Below, one piece after another: positions 9,849 to 18,143 of a DNA stretch of 64,000 nt. Below the pieces are notes generated by a model, which saw only the letters and a list, made by a program, of their open reading frames with translations, did no database searches and was not told where the DNA came from. The stretch's first letter is position 1. Each line of letters starts with the position of its first letter. The stretch is taken from positions 3,844,001-3,908,000 of the forward strand of contig NZ_CP170544.1 in assembly GCF_042693015.1 (NCBI RefSeq). Reading direction: 5' to 3'. The stretch comes from Sphingomonas_E sp042693015 (lineage in GTDB: Bacteria; Pseudomonadota; Alphaproteobacteria; Sphingomonadales; Sphingomonadaceae). The translations under genes and the position numbers were made by a program.

Positions 9849-12812
9849 TTAGAAGCGGATGCGACCAGCCACTGCGAAGCGACGGCCCAGCGCGTCGTAG
9901 GTCGCCGGGTAGGTGTTGCCGCTGTTGTAGGTCGTCGAACCGATGGTGTTGCCAACGATCGGCGGCTTCTTGTTGAACAGGTTGGTGACCGTCAGCGTGA
10001 CATCGAAATTGTCCGTCACGGTGAAGCGGCTCGCCAGATCGAAGTAATCGTAAGCCTTGATCTTGCGATACTCCGGATTGACCATGCAGCCATCCGGATC
10101 GGCACCTTCCGGATCCTCGCAGCCGCCGGCAACCGCGCCGGCGAGATCGTCCGCAAGCTGCTGCGGCTCGAACTTCACGCCGTCGATGTGGCGCCACAGG
10201 AGCGACACGTCGACATTCTCGAAGCCGAACGTCGCACGCATGTTCCAGGCGAATTCCGGCTGGATCGAGGCGCAGTTGACGCTGTAGAAACCGACGCAAT
10301 CGCGGTTGATCGCACCCGGCTGCGACTTGAACTTCGAGCTGTTCGTCCAGTTGCCGTTGAACGACAGGTTCAACGTCGCGAAGTCGAACTCGTGACGATA
10401 GTTCCAGGTCAGATCGATACCGTCGGTCTCGAGCGTGCCGAGGTTCGACAGGTTGGCCAGGAAGCCCGGGGTCGTCGACGGATCGCCGTCCAGACCACCC
10501 GTAACCGGGTTACGAACGATGGCAAGGCAGTTCGGATCCGTTGCCGAGGCGGAGGTGATGTTGCCGAAGCAAGCGGTCGCCAAATCGCCCGGGGTCGGGG
10601 TCGTGATCGCGTCCTTGATCTTGATATGATAGTAATCGACCGTCAGCGTGAAGCCCGAGAAGAAGTCGGGCTGGATCACCGTACCGATGACGTAGCTGTC
10701 CGCCTTTTCCGGCTTCAGGTTGAGGTTGCCGCCCGTGGTGATGTTCGCCTGGGCAGCGGTCGGATCAAGAATGACGCCAATCTGGCCGGCCGGAGCACCC
10801 TGTGCGAGACAGACCGCTTGGAGGTCGGGGTTGCCCAGCGGCTTGTCACCCGAGCAGGGATCGACGCCGAAGTTGGTCAGGCCGGTCGAGACCGGGGTGA
10901 ACAATTCACCGATGTTCGGCGCGCGAACCGAGCGCTGGAACATGCCGCGGATCTTGACCGATTCGACCGGTTCCCAGGTCGCGCCCGCCTTCCAGGTGGT
11001 GGTGTTGTAACTCGGGTTGTTCGGCGCATCCACGCTGTAGCTGGAATAGCGGATGCCGCCTTCGAGCTGCAGGCTGTGGAAGAACGGCTTGTCGCTGACG
11101 AGCGGAGCGATCAATTCGCCATAGGCTTCGTAGACGTTGTAGCCGCCGTCGATGTTCGGAGCAGCGCCGCCGGCGCCACCGAGTTCGCCCGGGGTCTGCG
11201 CCAGAAGATCGGATTCGCGACGAGCGCCATATTCGCGATATTCGCCGCCGACGGCGAACTGGATCGCGTCTTCCGCCCAGGGGCTGGCAACGCCGAGATC
11301 GCCGTTGATGAGCGCGCGGACCTGAGCCAGCGTGGTGCGCACTGCGACGGTGGAGTTGCCGGTCAGGTACGGGATCTGATCGGCGGTGATGCTGCCGTCC
11401 GGACCGAACACGTTGACCGGAACGCAGCCATCATTGCCGCTGAGGCAGGTCGTGGTGTTGGTCGCCAGCAGGGCATCACGCAGACGCGAGGTCAGCACAT
11501 AGCCGCGCTGCGTCTGGATGTTCTCGCTCTCGCCATAGGAGCCCGACAGGTCGAAACCGATCGAATCGGTGATGTCGCCGCGGACGCCGACGCGATAGTC
11601 GAACACCGTCGTGACATAGTCGCTGAGACGCGGACCGACTTCGGTCGTACGACGCGACAGGTTGGTGTTGAACGTCGCATAGTTGGGATCGTCCGGATCG
11701 GTCGCAAGGGCAGCAGCCGAGCACTGCGCGACGCTCAGGCCGTTCGCGGCGCAGAACTGCGCACGGGCGGCCGCCGGCAGATACGGATTGCTGTACGGAA
11801 TGGTGACCGTGCTGCCGAACGAACCCGACGGAGCGATGATCGTCGACACCGTGTTCTTCGAGAACATGCCACGGGTGTAGACTTCGATCCCGTCGGTGAC
11901 TTCGTAATTCGCCTGGCCGAACAGGTTGAATCGTTCGAACGGCGTCTGGAAGACGTTGTACGGGTTGAAGTTGAAGCTCGCGTAATTGGCTACCAGCGCA
12001 CCCGTGGTCGGATCGATCTGCTGCTGCGGCGAACCGGGGCGGGTGAAGCGCGACGGCACCGCGGTGCCCGAACCGCCCTGGCCGCCGGTGTAGGAATCGA
12101 CCTGGAAGATCGAGAAGTCACGCTGGCCCTGATAGACCGCGTCCGACTGCTGATAGCCGACGCTGAACACGGCATTGCCGCGGCCATCATCGAAATTGCC
12201 GCCGATCGTCGCGTCGACGCGGAAGACGTTGCCGTCGCCCTGTTCGGTGATCTGGTTGCTGACGTTCACCTCGAGACCCGAGAAGTCCTTCTTGGTGACG
12301 AAGTTGACGACGCCCGAGATCGCGTCCGCGCCGTAGGTGGTGGAAGCACCGCCGGTCAGCGCATCGACGCGCTCGACGAGCGCGAGCGGGATGTTGTTGA
12401 GGTCGACGCGACCGGCGATGTCACCCGGAACGATGCGGGTGCCGTCCAGCAGCACGATGTTGCGACGCGAACCGAGGCCGCGAAGGTCGACCAGCGAGGC
12501 GCCGTTGTTGCCGTTGTTGACGGCCGAACCGATGTTCGCGACCGCGCCCGGAAGATCGCGAAGGATTTCTTCGGCGACGTTCGACTGGCGGAGTGCGATT
12601 TCCTCGGCACCGACGACCGAGACCGGGCTCGACGACGCGATGTTCGGATTCTTGATGAGCGTGCCGGTGACGACGATGGTGCCTTCATCGGCGGCGGAGT
12701 CGGCAGCAGCGGTCGCCTCCTCCTGCGCGAAAGCCGGCGAGGCGAGGAGCGCGAGGCCAATGACCCCCGTGCTCAGCGCCGAGCGGCTGAGAAATTTCTG
12801 CGTCTTGGTCAC
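9849..12812 (-). CDS. TonB-dependent outer-membrane receptor
   Basis: A 987-residue outer-membrane transporter of the large sphingomonad TonB-receptor family. The chosen start is GTG at 12810-12812, with AAGGGA eight bases upstream; the frame stays open further up but without family features. A signal peptide ends at AFAQEE. The mature end carries a TonB-box-like IVVTGT, then a plug with LRGLGSRRNIVLLDGTRI and GADAISGVVNFVTKK. The C-terminus ends in phenylalanine (AGRIRF), as beta-barrel proteins do. The substrate cannot be read from sequence; no partner enzyme or regulator is adjacent. Confidence 0.95.
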   Translation of the reverse strand: MTKTQKFLSRSALSTGVIGLALLASPAFAQEEATAAADSAADEGTIVVTGTLIKNPNIASSSPVSVVGAEEIALRQSNVAEEILRDLPGAVANIGSAVNNGNNGASLVDLRGLGSRRNIVLLDGTRIVPGDIAGRVDLNNIPLALVERVDALTGGASTTYGADAISGVVNFVTKKDFSGLEVNVSNQITEQGDGNVFRVDATIGGNFDDGRGNAVFSVGYQQSDAVYQGQRDFSIFQVDSYTGGQGGSGTAVPSRFTRPGSPQQQIDPTTGALVANYASFNFNPYNVFQTPFERFNLFGQANYEVTDGIEVYTRGMFSKNTVSTIIAPSGSFGSTVTIPYSNPYLPAAARAQFCAANGLSVAQCSAAALATDPDDPNYATFNTNLSRRTTEVGPRLSDYVTTVFDYRVGVRGDITDSIGFDLSGSYGESENIQTQRGYVLTSRLRDALLATNTTTCLSGNDGCVPVNVFGPDGSITADQIPYLTGNSTVAVRTTLAQVRALINGDLGVASPWAEDAIQFAVGGEYREYGARRESDLLAQTPGELGGAGGAAPNIDGGYNVYEAYGELIAPLVSDKPFFHSLQLEGGIRYSSYSVDAPNNPSYNTTTWKAGATWEPVESVKIRGMFQRSVRAPNIGELFTPVSTGLTNFGVDPCSGDKPLGNPDLQAVCLAQGAPAGQIGVILDPTAAQANITTGGNLNLKPEKADSYVIGTVIQPDFFSGFTLTVDYYHIKIKDAITTPTPGDLATACFGNITSASATDPNCLAIVRNPVTGGLDGDPSTTPGFLANLSNLGTLETDGIDLTWNYRHEFDFATLNLSFNGNWTNSSKFKSQPGAINRDCVGFYSVNCASIQPEFAWNMRATFGFENVDVSLLWRHIDGVKFEPQQLADDLAGAVAGGCEDPEGADPDGCMVNPEYRKIKAYDYFDLASRFTVTDNFDVTLTVTNLFNKKPPIVGNTIGSTTYNSGNTYPATYDALGRRFAVAGRIRF

Positions 12813-13078
12813 TATCCAGTCCCTTATTCTGGAGTGTGTCGGGCCGTGGAGCGGCCCAAAGTCCCAACCGTCCGGCGGCCAATGCGCGGCGAACCGCGGC
12901 AGACCCCCCTCTGGCATGGTGGGGGTGATGCAGGATGGGCTTTAGCCTTGTAAAGCTGCGGTTCATCTTCACATGGCGGTTCGCCCTGTGCTGTCGCACA
13001 AATGCAACAGTGGTCCGGGCGGGGCCCGCGTGCCATTTTGTCAGACAACGTAATTTTCGGTGATTCGGGGAGGATTTG
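12813..13078. other. Divergent intergenic region
   Basis: This holds the upstream regions of the TonB receptor (leftward) and of the small secreted protein (rightward). A possible weak rightward promoter is TTGTCA (13038-13043) and TGATTC (13061-13066) with a 17-base gap, but the start codon would be very close. No gene or known riboswitch is visible. Confidence 0.4.
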
Positions 13079-13636
13079 ATGAAATTTTCGGCAAGCAGGC
13101 TCTTGCTCGGGGCCTGTGTCCTGGCAGCACCGGCCCTCTCTTTTGCTGCGGAGCAGCGTGAGGGGCGCCCCGCCATTTTCCAGAAACTTGTCGATTGCCG
13201 GGCCATCGCCGACGATGGCCAGCGCCTCGCCTGTTACGACGCCCAGGTCGCCGCGCTGGATTCCGCCGAGGCGAACAAGGATGTCGTCGTCGTCGACAAG
13301 GGACAGATCAAGAAGGCCAAGAAGACCCTGTTCGGGCTGAGCCTGCCGACGCTCGATATCTTCGGCGGCGGATCGGACGAGAAGAAGGACGAGGCCCAGC
13401 AGGAAGAGGTCACCGAGATCGAAACGACGATCAAGAGCGCGGCGCCCCTCAAGGGAACGACCGACCGCTGGGTGATCATCATCGAGGACGGCGCCCGCTG
13501 GGTGCAGACCGAAAGCAAGCGCCTGAATCGCAGCCCCAAGCCCGGCATGCCGATCAAGATCCGCAAGGCCACGCTGGGCAGCTATTTCGCCAATGTCGAC
13601 GGCCAGCCGGCGATCCGCATGCGCCGCGAGAACTGA
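13079..13636 (+). CDS. Small secreted protein of unknown function with CRAI...RLACYD motif
   Basis: A 185-residue protein with a signal peptide (about residues 1-22, cleavage near SFAAEQ). The ATG at 13079 follows GGGGAGGA. Residues about 38-55 read DCRAIADDGQRLACYD, a cysteine-pair motif seen in several proteobacterial periplasmic proteins, including VasI-like ones, whose role is not settled. The middle is acidic and lysine-rich (DEKKDEAQQEE) and the C-terminal part looks like a small beta domain. It is divergent from the TonB receptor. I do not assign a function. Confidence 0.8.
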   Translation: MKFSASRLLLGACVLAAPALSFAAEQREGRPAIFQKLVDCRAIADDGQRLACYDAQVAALDSAEANKDVVVVDKGQIKKAKKTLFGLSLPTLDIFGGGSDEKKDEAQQEEVTEIETTIKSAAPLKGTTDRWVIIIEDGARWVQTESKRLNRSPKPGMPIKIRKATLGSYFANVDGQPAIRMRREN

Positions 13637-13641
13637 TCTCC

Positions 13642-13666
13642 GGAACGAGGCCCTGCCTTGGCCGTT
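13642..13666 (+). promoter_or_regulatory. Candidate EcfG (general stress) promoter
   Basis: GGAAC (13642-13646), exactly 16 bases, then CGTT (13663-13666). This fits the GGAAC-N16/17-CGTT pattern reported for the alphaproteobacterial general stress sigma factor EcfG. The predicted start is about 20 bases before the transglutaminase ATG. The -10-like CGTT sits in the loop of a hairpin (13651-13686), so the segment may instead be the terminator of the gene upstream. Confidence 0.5.
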
Positions 13667-13686
13667 GAAGCGGCGCCAAGGCGGGG
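13651..13686 (+). terminator. GC-rich hairpin after the small secreted protein
   Basis: Arms CCCTGCCTTGGC (13651-13662) and GCCAAGGCGGGG (13675-13686) pair over 12 positions with one G-U. No T-tract follows, so it could be a transcript-stabilising 3' hairpin or a weak terminator. It overlaps the candidate EcfG promoter and ends just before the next start codon. Confidence 0.45.
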
Positions 13687-13692
13687 TCTGCG

Positions 13693-14472
13693 ATGCGTTT
13701 CGAGATAAGCACCGAACTGAATTATCGGGCCGATCAGGCCACCGATCTGCTGCTGATGGTCGAAGTCGCGGCCATGCACGACCAGCAGGTGGTGGAAAGT
13801 TGCCTGACGATCAACGGCACTCCGCCAACCCGCACCATGAACGGCACCGACGCCATCGGCCGCCGGGCCTGGGCCGGGGCCACCGGCGATTTCCATGCCG
13901 AATATCGCGCAATCGTCCGGATCGATCGCCGGCCGGTCGCGATTGCCGGACTGGCCGCGACGCCCCTTCGCGACCTGCCGGACGAGGCGATCCCCTATCT
14001 CTGGCCCAGCCGCTATTGCGAAGCCGATCGCCTGGAAGCCATGGTGTGCCGCGAATTCGGCGACCGCGAAGGCGGCGACAAGGTGCTCGCCATGATGGAA
14101 TGGATCCACACCCACGTCGATTATTGCGTCGGCACCAGCAACACCGCGACAACGGCCATCGACACGCTCGTTGCCCGGCAGGGCGTGTGCCGCGACTTTG
14201 CCCACCTGCTGGCCGCCTTCATCCGCGCGGGCGGCATGCCGGCGCGGCTCGTCTCGGCTTATGCCTGGAAACTCGATCCGCCCGATTTCCATGCCGTCGT
14301 GGAAGTCTGGCTCGACGGCGCCTGGCACCTCGTCGATGCCACCCGGCTCGCGCCGACGGAATCGCTGGCCCGCATCGCCGTCGGCCGGGATGCTACGGAC
14401 ATCGCGTTCATGACATCCTTTGCCCCGATCGAACTCGTCACGCAGACCGTAGACGTCCGAAAGCTCGACTAA
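13693..14472 (+). CDS. Transglutaminase-like cysteine protease family protein
   Basis: A 259-residue cytoplasmic-looking protein with an N-terminal beta region (about 1-100) and a transglutaminase-like core. The catalytic triad is visible: Cys166 in QGVCRDFAHLL, His200 in DFHAVVEVWL and Asp215 in LVDATRL. Bacterial members are usually peptidases or amidases rather than cross-linking enzymes; the substrate is unknown. There is no signal peptide. The end overlaps the convergent Trm112-like gene by four bases. A candidate stress promoter lies upstream. Confidence 0.88.
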   Translation: MRFEISTELNYRADQATDLLLMVEVAAMHDQQVVESCLTINGTPPTRTMNGTDAIGRRAWAGATGDFHAEYRAIVRIDRRPVAIAGLAATPLRDLPDEAIPYLWPSRYCEADRLEAMVCREFGDREGGDKVLAMMEWIHTHVDYCVGTSNTATTAIDTLVARQGVCRDFAHLLAAFIRAGGMPARLVSAYAWKLDPPDFHAVVEVWLDGAWHLVDATRLAPTESLARIAVGRDATDIAFMTSFAPIELVTQTVDVRKLD

Positions 14473-14636
14473 AGCTGTCGCGCGGCGTCTGCCAGCAGCA
14501 CCGGCACGCCTTGCCGGACGGGATAGGCCAACCCCGCCTTCTCCGACACCAGTTCCTGCGCTTGTTCGTCATAGCGCAACGGACCGCGCGTAACCGGACA
14601 GACCAGGATCGCCAGCAGATCCCGATCCAGACTCAC
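14469..14636 (-). CDS. Trm112-like / UPF0434 family small protein
   Basis: A 55-residue protein starting at GTG (14634-14636), overlapping the LON gene stop (GTGA). The sequence has LDRDLLAILVCPVTRGPLRYD and LAYPVRQGVPVLLADAARQL, the pattern of the UPF0434/Trm112-like family, whose eukaryotic relatives activate methyltransferases. Only one cysteine of the usual zinc-finger-like set is present, as in other alphaproteobacterial members I recall. It is the last gene of a three-gene overlapping block with the thioredoxin-like and LON genes. Its role here is unknown. Confidence 0.85.
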   Translation of the reverse strand: MSLDRDLLAILVCPVTRGPLRYDEQAQELVSEKAGLAYPVRQGVPVLLADAARQL

Positions 14637-15277
14637 TGGAAGGTCGCCCTGTCATCATCATCGTCGCGCAGGCGGAAGAACTGCATGAACTGGATGATGA
14701 GATCGGCACGATCGGCGATCGTCGGCGCTTCGAGCAGCGCCTGCTTCGCGGCGACGTCGAACGGCGCGATCTGGGCGATGCCGTTGACCAGCGATTCATC
14801 GTCAAGGCGGGAAACCGCGTCCCAGTCGACAACATAGCCGCGGACATCGGCAAAGCGCTTCGATTCCTGTTCGAGCGCCGCGCGGATCATCAACTCGAGC
14901 GGTTCGGGCTCGGCCTCGTCATCATAATCGTCGAAGCGCGCTTCGATCTGGCGAAACAATGTCGGCCGGTCGAGCTCAGCCGTCATTCGGAAGCGGCTGA
15001 TACCCTCCAGCACGATATTGAAGCGCCCATCGTCCAGCGCCTCGACATGCGCAATGCGGCCAACGCAGCCGACTTCGTAGAGCGCGGGCAGATGCCCCTC
15101 GCGCTCCGCCTCCCGCGGCTGGATCATCGCGATGCGGCGGTCGCGGGCCAGCGCATCGGTGACGAGTGCCCGATAGCGGGGCTCGAAGATGTGCAGCGGC
15201 AGCATCGCGCGCGGAAACAGCAACGCTCCGCCAAGCGGGAAGATGGAGAGACGGACGGCGGTGCGTTCGCCCATCAT
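14633..15277 (-). CDS. LON N-terminal domain protein (Lon substrate-binding domain only)
   Basis: A 214-residue protein consisting of the LON-SB fold without ATPase or protease domains. FPLGGALLFPRAMLPLHIFEPRYRALV lies near the N-terminus, followed by RIAMIQP and GCVGRIAHVEALDDGRFNIVLEG. The ATG at 15275-15277 overlaps the stop of the thioredoxin-like gene, implying coupling. Stand-alone LON proteins are common in alphaproteobacteria and are thought to bind unfolded or regulatory proteins. The acidic tail RDDDDDRATFQ is notable. Confidence 0.9.
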   Translation of the reverse strand: MMGERTAVRLSIFPLGGALLFPRAMLPLHIFEPRYRALVTDALARDRRIAMIQPREAEREGHLPALYEVGCVGRIAHVEALDDGRFNIVLEGISRFRMTAELDRPTLFRQIEARFDDYDDEAEPEPLELMIRAALEQESKRFADVRGYVVDWDAVSRLDDESLVNGIAQIAPFDVAAKQALLEAPTIADRADLIIQFMQFFRLRDDDDDRATFQ

Positions 15278-16185
15278 GTGAACAGCACGGCGGAAAGTCG
15301 CCGCCTCTGTGCACTGACCCACGGATCTTCCATGCCGACCGCCTCGAACAGCTTGAGCAGGCGCGCCCGCGCCGCGCCATCGTTCCAGGCGCGATCGAGC
15401 GCGATGCTTTCCAGCAGGATATCGGCCGCGCCGTCGCGATCGCCTGCGGCCATCAGGCCACCGGCCAGCTCGTAGCGCGCCTCATGATCCTCCGGATTGG
15501 CGGCGACGCGCGCTCGAAGCCCGGCAAGGTCGTCGACCGGCGTCGCTTCCCTCGCCAAAGCCAGCCCCGCCAGCACCCGCGCGATCGCCGGATCCTTCTG
15601 CTTGTCCGCCGGAACATTGGCGAGCAGCGCCTCGGCCTCTTCGCCACGCCCAAGCGCCAGCAGCGCGCGCGCCTGGCCGGCGATCACCGAAACATCCTCG
15701 GGCGCCATCTCCGCCACCTGGCTGAAGATCGACAGCGCGCGTTCGGCATCACCCGAATCGAGCACTTCCTCGCCCATCGCGACGAGCGGGGCGATATCCT
15801 GCGCCAGCAGATCGTCCGCCCCCTGGACCGGCAATTGCTTCAGAATCTGGTCGAGCATCGTCTTGAGCTGGCTTTCGGTCCGCGCCGGGGTGAGATCGGC
15901 GACCAACTGGCCCTGGAACACGGCATAGACGGTAGGGATCGATTGCACGCGGAACTGCGCCGCGATCATCTTGTTAGCATCGACGTCGATCTTGACGAGC
16001 TTGACGCCGCGGCCGGCATAATCCTCGGCCACCTTTTCGAGCACAGGCCCCAGCGCCTTGCAGGGGCCGCACCATTCAGCCCAGAAGTCGAGGATGACCA
16101 GCGACGTCATCGAGGGTTCGACAACATCCCGCTTGAACGCCTCTATCGCCTCGCGGTCCGCAGCACTCATACCCAAGGTCGCCAC
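15274..16185 (-). CDS. Thioredoxin-TPR co-chaperone, CnoX/YbbN type
   Basis: A 303-residue protein. The thioredoxin domain (about 1-115) carries WCGPCK at 38-43 with both cysteines and the cis-proline segment QSIPTVYAVFQG. The C-terminal half (about 130-300) is alpha-helical with TPR-like repeats, the CnoX (YbbN) arrangement. CnoX proteins hold oxidatively damaged clients and hand them to DnaK or GroEL. Unlike E. coli YbbN, the redox pair is complete, so thiol exchange is likely. It is co-transcribed with the LON and Trm112-like genes. Confidence 0.92.
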   Translation of the reverse strand: MATLGMSAADREAIEAFKRDVVEPSMTSLVILDFWAEWCGPCKALGPVLEKVAEDYAGRGVKLVKIDVDANKMIAAQFRVQSIPTVYAVFQGQLVADLTPARTESQLKTMLDQILKQLPVQGADDLLAQDIAPLVAMGEEVLDSGDAERALSIFSQVAEMAPEDVSVIAGQARALLALGRGEEAEALLANVPADKQKDPAIARVLAGLALAREATPVDDLAGLRARVAANPEDHEARYELAGGLMAAGDRDGAADILLESIALDRAWNDGAARARLLKLFEAVGMEDPWVSAQRRRLSAVLFT

Positions 16186-16366
16186 CGGCAGCTCCTGTTA
16201 TCTTATTTCAGGGCCCTTATGTGGGCGTGAGGCCGCTGCTGCCAAGCCCCGCGGAGCTTGTCGACAGCCGATCCGGAATTTTGTTTCCAACAGGGGTTGC
16301 CGACCCCAATACCCTTCGCTATTAGCCGCGCCTCACCCGCCGGGAACCACCCGGCTAGGCGCCAGA

Positions 16367-16441
16367 GCGGGCGTAGCTCAGGGGTAGAGCACAACCTTGC
16401 CAAGGTTGGGGTCGAGGGTTCGAATCCCTTCGCCCGCTCCA
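16367..16441 (+). tRNA. tRNA-Gly (GCC)
   Basis: Acceptor arms GCGGGCG (16367-16373) and CGCCCGC (16431-16437) pair fully. The anticodon loop TTGCCAA lies between CAACC and GGTTG, giving anticodon GCC. The T-loop GGTTCGAATCC is standard and the CCA end is encoded (16439-16441). It is a single gene between the CnoX operon and the glucan genes. Confidence 0.96.
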
Positions 16442-16570
16442 GTTTTCCAGATAGATCGCGTGATGATCCGGCTTTCGCCGGCATCCTGTCGTCGCGCTTC
16501 CGTTACGGTTGAACCATTTGGCGGCCCCCGCGTCTTTACGCGTGGATCAGCTTGTGGAACCCGCCCCCGA

Positions 16571-18094
16571 ATGCACATTTCTCCCGGACGCCTGACGCGA
16601 CGGCACGCCCTTGCGGGCATTGCCGCGACACCTTTTCTCGTCGCTGCCAAGGGCCTTTCCTCTACCGGCCGGCCTTTTTCGTGGGAATGGCTGCAGCAGT
16701 TCGCCGCCGCCCGCGCGCGCGATCCATGGCATGCGCCCAAGCCTGTCGCGGCGGCCGCCGCCATTGATTATGACGAGGTGAACCGGATCACGTTCCGCAC
16801 CGACCATGCGCTGTGGCGTGGAGATGGCGAGCGCGAGACGAGATTCTTCCCGATCCACCGCTTCGCCAACACGCCCGTTGCCATTTCGCGGGTCGAAAAC
16901 GGCCGCACCATCCCGATCGAATTCTCACCCGGCATGTTCGATGTCGCTCCGGATACGAAGGGCAACCGATTCGCTCTCGCGCCGGGTCTCGCCGGCTTTC
17001 GCCTGATGAACGCCGGCGGGCGTGGCGACTGGTTGGCCTTCCAGGGCGCATCCTATTTCCGCTCGGCCGGCGCGCTCCATCAATATGGTCTGTCGGCACG
17101 CGGCATTGCCATCGACACCGGCATCGACGGGAAGGAGGAATTTCCCGTCTTCACCCAATTCTGGCTGATGCCCGGCCCGGCCGACGCGATGACGATTTTC
17201 GCTTTGCTCGAGGGGCCGAGCATCACGGGTGCCTATCGCCTCATCAGCCGCAAGACCGCCGCCGGCCCGGTGCAGGACGTGACTATCACCCTCCACCTCC
17301 GCCGCGACGTGGAGCGACTTGGGATAGCGCCGCTGACCAGCATGTTCTGGTATGGCGAAGGCAATCGTGCGCAGGCGGTCGACTGGCGCCCCGAGATCCA
17401 CGATTCGGACGGTCTCGCCATTCTTACGGGGACCGGCGAACGCATCTGGCGACCGCTCGGCAATCCGGCGGCGCCGACCGCCAGTACCTATTCCGACAAA
17501 GGACCGCGCGGTTTCGGCCTGCTCCAGCGTGACCGCCAGTTCGCCCATTATCAGGATGACAGCGCTTATTATGAAAAGCGCCCCAATCTTTGGGTCGAGC
17601 CCCAGGGGGATTGGGGGCCGGGCGCAGTGATGCTCTATGAAATCCCGACCACGCGGGAGATCGAGGACAATATCGTCGCCTTCTGGGTGCCCGCGGCTCC
17701 GGCGAAGGCCGGTCGCCGCTTCGACTTCGGCTATCGCCTGACGTGGAGCGGAACCGACCCCGCGCCGCCGGCGTTGGCGCGGACCATGGATTGCTGGACC
17801 GGCGTCGCCGGCCGTCCGGGTCATGAGCCCATTCCCAACGCACGTCGGCTGGTCGCCGATTTCGAAGGCCATGGGCTCGCTGGCCTCGACCGTGACAGTG
17901 GCGTCGAAGCCGTCGTCTCGGCAACGGGCGGAGAGGTGATCGCGACCTATGCCTATCCGGTCGTCGGAATGGAGGCGCGGTGGCGTCTCATCGTCGATGT
18001 GGCCCGCAACAACGGCCAGTCGACCGATTTGCGGGCTTATCTGAGGAAGGGGGGCGATGCGCTTAGCGAAACCCTTCTCTACCTCCTGCGCTAA
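16571..18094 (+). CDS. opgD: Periplasmic glucan biosynthesis protein, OpgD/MdoD type
   Basis: A 507-residue protein of the OpgG/OpgD family that shapes osmoregulated periplasmic glucans. The start at 16571 gives a twin-arginine signal (TRRHALAGIAATPFLVA); the frame runs back into tRNA-Gly and that part is spurious. A Tat signal is a trait of OpgD rather than OpgG. The mature part shows FSWEWLQQFAAARARDPW, the beta-sandwich core with VNRITFRTDHALW, and SMFWYGEGNR. It precedes opgH by 49 bases, so the two make the glucan operon. Confidence 0.9.
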   Translation: MHISPGRLTRRHALAGIAATPFLVAAKGLSSTGRPFSWEWLQQFAAARARDPWHAPKPVAAAAAIDYDEVNRITFRTDHALWRGDGERETRFFPIHRFANTPVAISRVENGRTIPIEFSPGMFDVAPDTKGNRFALAPGLAGFRLMNAGGRGDWLAFQGASYFRSAGALHQYGLSARGIAIDTGIDGKEEFPVFTQFWLMPGPADAMTIFALLEGPSITGAYRLISRKTAAGPVQDVTITLHLRRDVERLGIAPLTSMFWYGEGNRAQAVDWRPEIHDSDGLAILTGTGERIWRPLGNPAAPTASTYSDKGPRGFGLLQRDRQFAHYQDDSAYYEKRPNLWVEPQGDWGPGAVMLYEIPTTREIEDNIVAFWVPAAPAKAGRRFDFGYRLTWSGTDPAPPALARTMDCWTGVAGRPGHEPIPNARRLVADFEGHGLAGLDRDSGVEAVVSATGGEVIATYAYPVVGMEARWRLIVDVARNNGQSTDLRAYLRKGGDALSETLLYLLR

Positions 18095-18143
18095 GCAATG
18101 AACCCACGGCGCTTCAACGATTTAGGGGTGGGGCCGTAACGGA

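Noticed and set aside
9711..12953. A 1080-codon open frame on the plus strand opposite the TonB receptor
   Set aside because: It is the antisense of the receptor codons. Composition is biased to Arg, Asp and Ala and no motif is present.
16203..16484. Minus-strand open frame overlapping tRNA-Gly (KGFEPSTPTL)
   Set aside because: Same tRNA artefact; no start signal or similarity.
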